Shown piece by piece: positions 7,105-10,631 of a DNA stretch of 10,631 bases; the first letter of the stretch is position 1; the number at the start of each line of letters is the position of its first letter. The DNA is taken from NCBI GenBank assembly GCA_002084535.1, contig NBLI01000026.1:1-10631 (forward strand). The letters are read 5' to 3'. The notes under the pieces are model-generated. The model searched no databases. It was not told the origin of the DNA and saw nothing but the letters and a program-made list of their open reading frames with translations. The position numbers and the translations under genes were made by a program. The DNA is from Candidatus Zhuqueibacterota bacterium 4572_119 (GTDB lineage: Bacteria > Zhuqueibacterota > Zhuqueibacteria > Thermofontimicrobiales > Thermofontimicrobiaceae).

Positions 7105-7676
7105 TTCTCTTCCTTCAATTGGTCTCTCAATTTGGTGGTCGCACGCAAAATATGTCCACGAACGGTGACCGGATCACAATCCAAAATTTCCGCGATTTCG
7201 TCTGTTTTTTTATCATGAAAAAACTTCAAGATAAATGCCGCGCGTTGTTGAGGGGGCAACTGTTTAGCCGTTTCTTCAATTAAATCCTTCATATCCAAAT
7301 TTTCAATTCTTTTGTCAAACGGCATATCTTTTGTTTCCAAAAAATCAATTAAATCTCTGTCCCCATTTTTGTCGGATGTCGGTTGATTCAGAGAAATCGC
7401 GTGTTTCCTCTTCCTGCTGCGTTGAAAATCAATGGCGGCATTGGTCGTTATGCGATATAACCATGTTGAAAAACTTGATTTTTCCTGAAACATTGACAGG
7501 CTTTTAAAGGCTCGCATAAACACATTCTGGGCGACATCCTGCGCGTCCACATAATTTCCAATAAGGTCATAAGCCAGGTACAGCACTTTATTTTGATACT
7601 GCCTGACTAATTTCCCGAACGCCCTGTCATCTCCCATTTTAGCTTTTTCGACTAATTTCGCGTCTGAGTTTATCAT
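7101..7676 (-). CDS. ECF-family RNA polymerase sigma factor
   Basis: This 191-residue protein has the two-domain ECF layout. Region 2 spans about residues 15-90, with DAQDVAQNVFMRAFKSL (44-60) and the -10-recognising FSTWLYRITTNAAIDFQR (69-86). A linker of about 45 residues follows. Region 4 is about 132-187, with LPPQQRAAFILKFF and a helix-turn-helix, TDEIAEILDCDPVTVRGHILRATTKLR in pieces over 158-184. It directs RNA polymerase to promoters of an envelope or stress regulon. Start ATG 7676 is the first possible one, because an in-frame TAG lies two codons upstream. No good Shine-Dalgarno precedes it; the purine-rich GGAGGAGAGG at 7730-7739 is too distant. It is first in the sigma/anti-sigma/TPR operon and may be autoregulated, but I see no convincing ECF promoter upstream. 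Confidence 0.93.
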   Translation of the reverse strand: MINSDAKLVEKAKMGDDRAFGKLVRQYQNKVLYLAYDLIGNYVDAQDVAQNVFMRAFKSLSMFQEKSSFSTWLYRITTNAAIDFQRSRKRKHAISLNQPTSDKNGDRDLIDFLETKDMPFDKRIENLDMKDLIEETAKQLPPQQRAAFILKFFHDKKTDEIAEILDCDPVTVRGHILRATTKLRDQLKEEK

Positions 7677-7872
7677 AAACTATATTATTTTGACGTTTGA
7701 AATTCTTATTTCGTTTAACTTTAGCTTTGCCTCTCCTCCACAAAAAACTTACTTTTACTCCCGCTCTTGCTCTTAATCCAGGTCAGCATTTTTTTTTCGG
7801 GGAAAAGCGCTCAAACTGTTAGTTTTGTGGGTTAATCGTATGACTGTAACATGTCATCCCAGACAGGACTTT

Positions 7873-7900
7873 TTGAGACTGTGGTTTCAGTTGCTATAAA
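7873..7900 (+). promoter_or_regulatory. Sigma-70-like promoter match pointing rightwards
   Basis: TTGAGA (7873-7878) and TATAAA (7895-7900) each match the housekeeping consensus at five of six positions and are 16 bp apart. The -10 lies inside the first REP-like repeat. Transcription would start near 7907 and run through the repeat pair, antisense to the 3' end of the AsmA-like gene. No gene is served, so this may be chance in AT-rich DNA. Confidence 0.3.
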
Positions 7901-7923
7901 TATATCGTGCCCATCGGCACTTA
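7893..7923 (+). repeat. REP-like palindromic repeat, copy 1
   Basis: This 31-base unit has the form GCTATAAATATATCG, then a hairpin GTGCC-CATC-GGCAC (7907-7920), then CTTA. It shares layout and 23 of 31 bases with an inverted copy at 7958-7988. Short palindromic units with a fixed head and a variable stem are typical of REP sequences, which are moved by REP-associated tyrosine transposases. No such transposase gene is in the window. Confidence 0.65.
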
Positions 7924-7957
7924 CAAGCAATTATTACTTCTTTAATCAATGTTTGTC

Positions 7958-7988
7958 TAAGTCGCAAAAGCAACGATTTATTTATAGC
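7958..7988 (-). repeat. REP-like palindromic repeat, copy 2 (inverted)
   Basis: On the minus strand this reads GCTATAAATAAATCG, then a hairpin GTTGC-TTTT-GCGAC, then CTTA. The head matches copy 1 at 14 of 15 bases and the tail is identical. The stem bases differ but still pair: one C-G became G-C, and one G-C became a T-G wobble, so structure rather than sequence has been kept. The two copies face each other across a 34-bp spacer, like a bacterial interspersed mosaic element. Confidence 0.65.
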
Positions 7989-8060
7989 GAAATGCTTAAT
8001 AAAACAATTGTCGTCCCTTTAAATGTTATTAAATAAACGGCTATGGCGAAAAGTTCCTTC

Positions 8061-8088
8061 CGGTTGTTTTTAAAAAAGAAAACAATCG
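8061..8088. repeat. AT-rich inverted repeat downstream of the AsmA-like gene
   Basis: CGGTTGTTTT (8061-8070) pairs with AAAACAATCG (8079-8088) over 10 positions, one of them a G-T wobble, around an 8-base loop. It lies 66 bp past the AsmA-like stop codon, where a transcript end would be expected. There is no T-run after the stem on either strand, so it is not a standard intrinsic terminator. It could stabilise the 3' end of the mRNA or be a chance AT-rich hairpin. Confidence 0.35.
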
Positions 8089-8154
8089 ACATCTTTAAGG
8101 CGGTCCCGGTTTGATTTTAATAAAGGTAAAAATGACAGATTAACCAGGGATTTT

Positions 8155-10631
8155 TTATTGAGATTCCGTCGCCTGGCTGGTCAGAAAAAATTTGATTGGA
8201 ATTCGCGCCAATTCAATTTTTCCCCCGCTCAAATTCAGGGGTATAAGTTTCGTAATCAGGTTGCCTTTTACGAGATGGATCGATGGGTACAAATTATCAT
8301 GTTTAATTTCGCAGGAAACCAATTTCGGTTTATATCCCCAATTTAAAAGTTTACGCGTATCCTGGATGCTTTTGTCGGTTCTTTTTGGATCCAATGATCT
8401 CAAAATATTATCAGCGAATTTGGGACCAATTTTAGTCACATAAACAGAACCTTCCAAATCAAAATCACCTGCCGGATCAACACCTTTTCCGATCAATTCC
8501 ATATTCATGTTTAAATTTGATCCTTCCAGCTTTTGTTTTTGAGACTGAAGCAGTTTGGCGGAATTCATGCGCGATAAATTGGCTTTCACCTGCCATTCCA
8601 TTTTTTCCGGGGTGCCATCTTTCAAATTTACCGATATAAATCCTGACATATTTCCATCATATAAATTCAAATAGAATTTCGGGATTTCGATGCGTTCATT
8701 TTTGATGATTATGTCCAGATTCACATGTTCCACGATATAGTCCATCGCCTGAACTCGGCGAATATAAAGATGTGAAAACTGATCATCACTGTGCTGATAG
8801 TATGGTCGCAGCAAATCATAATAGAAAGAATGGGCTTTTGATAAACCCGGTTCCTGCTGCTTGCTTTCCAGTAGGCTGCCACTATCTATATCAATTTTTT
8901 CGGTGAAGTGAATTTTTCCGTTTACAGAATCAACCTTGACTAAATCTCCCAAAACAAAGTATAGATTTTTCACCTCCATGTTCCCTGATGCGTGTAAAAT
9001 ATTTCCCTGTAACTCAACATTTGCTGACTGGGCGATTTTCCCGGTTAACATCATGTCATTTAAAAATTTAATCGTATCTTCAACAGCATCTGTTAGAAGC
9101 GCGAACCTGGCGTTGGCGCGCAAATCACCCGTTAGGCTATCCACATGCCCATTGACAAAAATCCGCGTTTTCAGATCCGGGGCAAGTACTTCACCACTGT
9201 CAATTTTAACAGTTTCAAAATCAGGAAGAGTCGCTGCCAGATTGATAGAAATATTATTAAAAGGTTCATCTTGTATTTCGGGCATTAATAAACTATCGAG
9301 TTTCGCGGAGACATTGGCTTTGGCTGACAAACCATCTGTTTCAAAATTAATATCACTGCTGAAATAGCCAAGATTCAAAAGTTGCTCGGGATAATTCACT
9401 GCTGCTTTGGTGTTCACGCTGCCCTTTGCTCGAAGCACAGGTTCTCCATCACCGGGCAGTAAAACTTCCAAAGTTGAAAAAACCCTGGTGCTTCCTTTAA
9501 CAGTTAATCCTTCGATGTCTTCCAGAAATTGTTCAGGTACTGCATCCAAAATACGCTCATGGTCGATGTTAAGTTCTTCCATCTGGATTTGAATAGTCTG
9601 AGAAGGATCTAATTCAAAACTACCTTTTAACACCAATTCCGCGAAGTCACCAATGTCCATGTTGAAATTATTTAGATTGATTTTTTGGAAGGATGTATCC
9701 GTACTCAATGCCATATCGCAGGTAACGTCCACAGGGTAAACAATAATCGGCTCTTCTTCCGTTTCAATTTCGATGATGTCGGTGGCAATGTTTAGTCCGG
9801 CAATGATGCTGTCTAATGAAGAAGAAACAAGGGATAAATTAAAATCAATGGCGCCTTCAATTCCGGTCGGTAATAAACTGGCTAATGATAGCTTATCGAC
9901 CGTCAAATTGGCGGTTGCGTCATATTTGTTAAATTTATCATCCGATTTGAAATTTGCTGTAAATTTTAGTGGCACTTCAAAAAAATCTTCTATGTCAATC
10001 GTGGTATTTACAAATCTCGGAAACATATCCTCATTTAGCTCACCGGTAATTTCTGACCATATTTTTTTAAAGGTAAAATTTAACGTGTCCAGTTGGGTCG
10101 TTACCGAATCGATTCCCATTGTCACGGAAGCGGTTGTATTACTAATTCCATTCGGGCTCAAAACGCCATGTCCATTCACTGTTAGGTTCAAATTATAAAA
10201 ATGGGTCAACGGCTCAGCAAAACTTCCTGTCAGGTTTTTTATTCCCAAAATCAGATCAAACTGAAGCATGTCGCCAATTTTCTGACTTAACGGGCTGCCG
10301 CTAAATTTTGAACCGTTTAGTGTTACATCGCCCTGGATGCTTAATTTATCCAGTTCATTTTTAATTGAATCAGGCAATAATGGCAGAAAAGAGCTGATCA
10401 ATTCATGAGCTCTGATTTTGCTTTCAACGATCTCCAAATTTACTTTTGGTTGCTGTAAAAAATCACTGATGGTTCCTAAAATATTAAAAATTGTTTCATT
10501 CCCGATTTTTGCCTTTAGCTGATTAATCTGAATTGTTTCCCGATTTATATCGCCGTTCAGGGAGAAAGCGACAGAGACAAGCCGTGGGAGCGGATACACA
10601 TTGTTCTCATAATTATCAGACTCTTTGTCCC
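8155..10631 (-). CDS. AsmA-like envelope protein, C-terminal 824 residues (partial)
   Basis: The frame is open to the right edge with no stop, so the N-terminus lies outside the window. The GTG at 10599 is internal, not a start. The visible protein is a long series of amphipathic beta strands with repeated patterns such as NLTVNGHGVLS, ANLTVDKLSL and GNMEVKNLYFVLGD, typical of the AsmA/TamB/YhdP superfamily, whose members form beta-groove bridges that carry lipid between inner and outer membranes. The C-terminal block is the most diagnostic. It contains LNLYDGNMSGFISVNL, GKGVDPAGDFDLEGSVYV, IGPKFADNILRSLDP, LLNWGYKPKLVSCEIKHDNLYP and a final GGKIELARIPIKFFL. This resembles AsmA-family C-termini with a hydrophobic helix near a DP motif. 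No lipid-binding residue can be singled out. The gene is followed by a 478-bp gap, so it is probably not co-transcribed with the sigma gene. The exact subfamily is uncertain. Confidence 0.78.
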   Translation of the reverse strand, partial: DKESDNYENNVYPLPRLVSVAFSLNGDINRETIQINQLKAKIGNETIFNILGTISDFLQQPKVNLEIVESKIRAHELISSFLPLLPDSIKNELDKLSIQGDVTLNGSKFSGSPLSQKIGDMLQFDLILGIKNLTGSFAEPLTHFYNLNLTVNGHGVLSPNGISNTTASVTMGIDSVTTQLDTLNFTFKKIWSEITGELNEDMFPRFVNTTIDIEDFFEVPLKFTANFKSDDKFNKYDATANLTVDKLSLASLLPTGIEGAIDFNLSLVSSSLDSIIAGLNIATDIIEIETEEEPIIVYPVDVTCDMALSTDTSFQKINLNNFNMDIGDFAELVLKGSFELDPSQTIQIQMEELNIDHERILDAVPEQFLEDIEGLTVKGSTRVFSTLEVLLPGDGEPVLRAKGSVNTKAAVNYPEQLLNLGYFSSDINFETDGLSAKANVSAKLDSLLMPEIQDEPFNNISINLAATLPDFETVKIDSGEVLAPDLKTRIFVNGHVDSLTGDLRANARFALLTDAVEDTIKFLNDMMLTGKIAQSANVELQGNILHASGNMEVKNLYFVLGDLVKVDSVNGKIHFTEKIDIDSGSLLESKQQEPGLSKAHSFYYDLLRPYYQHSDDQFSHLYIRRVQAMDYIVEHVNLDIIIKNERIEIPKFYLNLYDGNMSGFISVNLKDGTPEKMEWQVKANLSRMNSAKLLQSQKQKLEGSNLNMNMELIGKGVDPAGDFDLEGSVYVTKIGPKFADNILRSLDPKRTDKSIQDTRKLLNWGYKPKLVSCEIKHDNLYPSIHLVKGNLITKLIPLNLSGGKIELARIPIKFFLTSQATESQ

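Larger units (their letters stand above)
7677..8154. other. 478-bp intergenic region without a convincing gene
   Basis: This gap separates the AsmA-like gene from the sigma gene, both read on the minus strand, so it should hold a transcript end and the sigma promoter. It contains an inverted pair of REP-like repeats (7893-7988), a plus-strand promoter-like match (7873-7900), an AT-rich hairpin (8061-8088) and small inverted repeats at 7813-7825 (aaact-gtt-agttt) and 7840-7857 (atgac...gtcat). A minus-strand TTGTTT (8007-8002) and TATAAA (7986-7981) are 15 bp apart and form a weak candidate for the sigma operon promoter. No U-tract terminator is evident after the AsmA-like gene. The 61-codon plus-strand reading frame here runs through the repeats and resembles nothing. 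Confidence 0.6.

Noticed and set aside
7851..8036. A 61-codon plus-strand reading frame in the intergenic region.
   Set aside because: It runs straight through both REP-like repeats, has no ribosome binding site, and its protein shows no recognisable pattern.
10597..10599. A GTG at 10599 as the start of the AsmA-like gene.
   Set aside because: The frame stays open to the right edge without a stop, and an AsmA-like protein should carry an N-terminal membrane anchor that is not seen here.

Overview
The window is an AT-rich bacterial chromosomal segment. Almost all of it is read from the minus strand, and it is dominated by envelope and export genes. Three things point to a didermal (outer-membrane) bacterium of the Bacteroidota-Calditrichota-Ignavibacteriota (FCB) neighbourhood: a GWxTD-domain protein, a peptidase/TolB-propeller/outer-membrane-barrel fusion, and type I signal peptides that leave glutamine as the first mature residue. 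Clear Shine-Dalgarno sequences (AAGGAG, AGGAG) argue against a typical Bacteroidales genome; Calditrichota- or KSB1-like is my best guess. The taxonomic call is inference only, because no marker gene is present.

Layout from left to right. (1) Bases 1-237, plus strand: the C-terminal tail of a membrane-anchored protein of the VWA/glutamine-amidotransferase-like type. It collides tail to tail, with a 72-bp overlap, with the next operon. (2) Bases 166-5236, minus strand: a three-gene unit transcribed leftwards. The order is a 1027-aa secreted metallopeptidase/propeller/barrel protein, then a GWxTD-domain exported protein, then a SpoIIM (DUF95)-like polytopic membrane protein. (3) Bases 5237-5494: a spacer holding a strong intrinsic-terminator-like hairpin (5372-5428), which closes the operon to its right, and the AT-rich leader of the peptidase operon. 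(4) Bases 5495-7676, minus strand: an ECF sigma factor, its overlapping zinc-finger anti-sigma factor (4-bp ATGA overlap), and an exported TPR/HEAT-like protein with a very basic Ser/Pro/Lys/Arg tail. This is probably one signalling operon. (5) Bases 7677-8154: a 478-bp intergenic region with no convincing gene. It contains a pair of inverted REP-like repeats (7893-7923 and 7958-7988) and other small hairpins. (6) Bases 8155-10631, minus strand: the C-terminal 824 residues of a large AsmA-like protein that runs off the right edge.

Taken together, the genes look like envelope maintenance. The sigma/anti-sigma pair could sense an envelope state. The AsmA-like protein belongs to a superfamily that moves lipid between membranes. 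The peptidase-propeller-barrel protein and the GWxTD protein would act in the periplasm or outer membrane. The most distinctive items are the three-domain barrel fusion, the REP-like inverted pair with covarying stems, the polycationic tail in the ECF operon, and the uniform +1 glutamine. I see no CRISPR array, tRNA, rRNA, intact insertion sequence or defence system.
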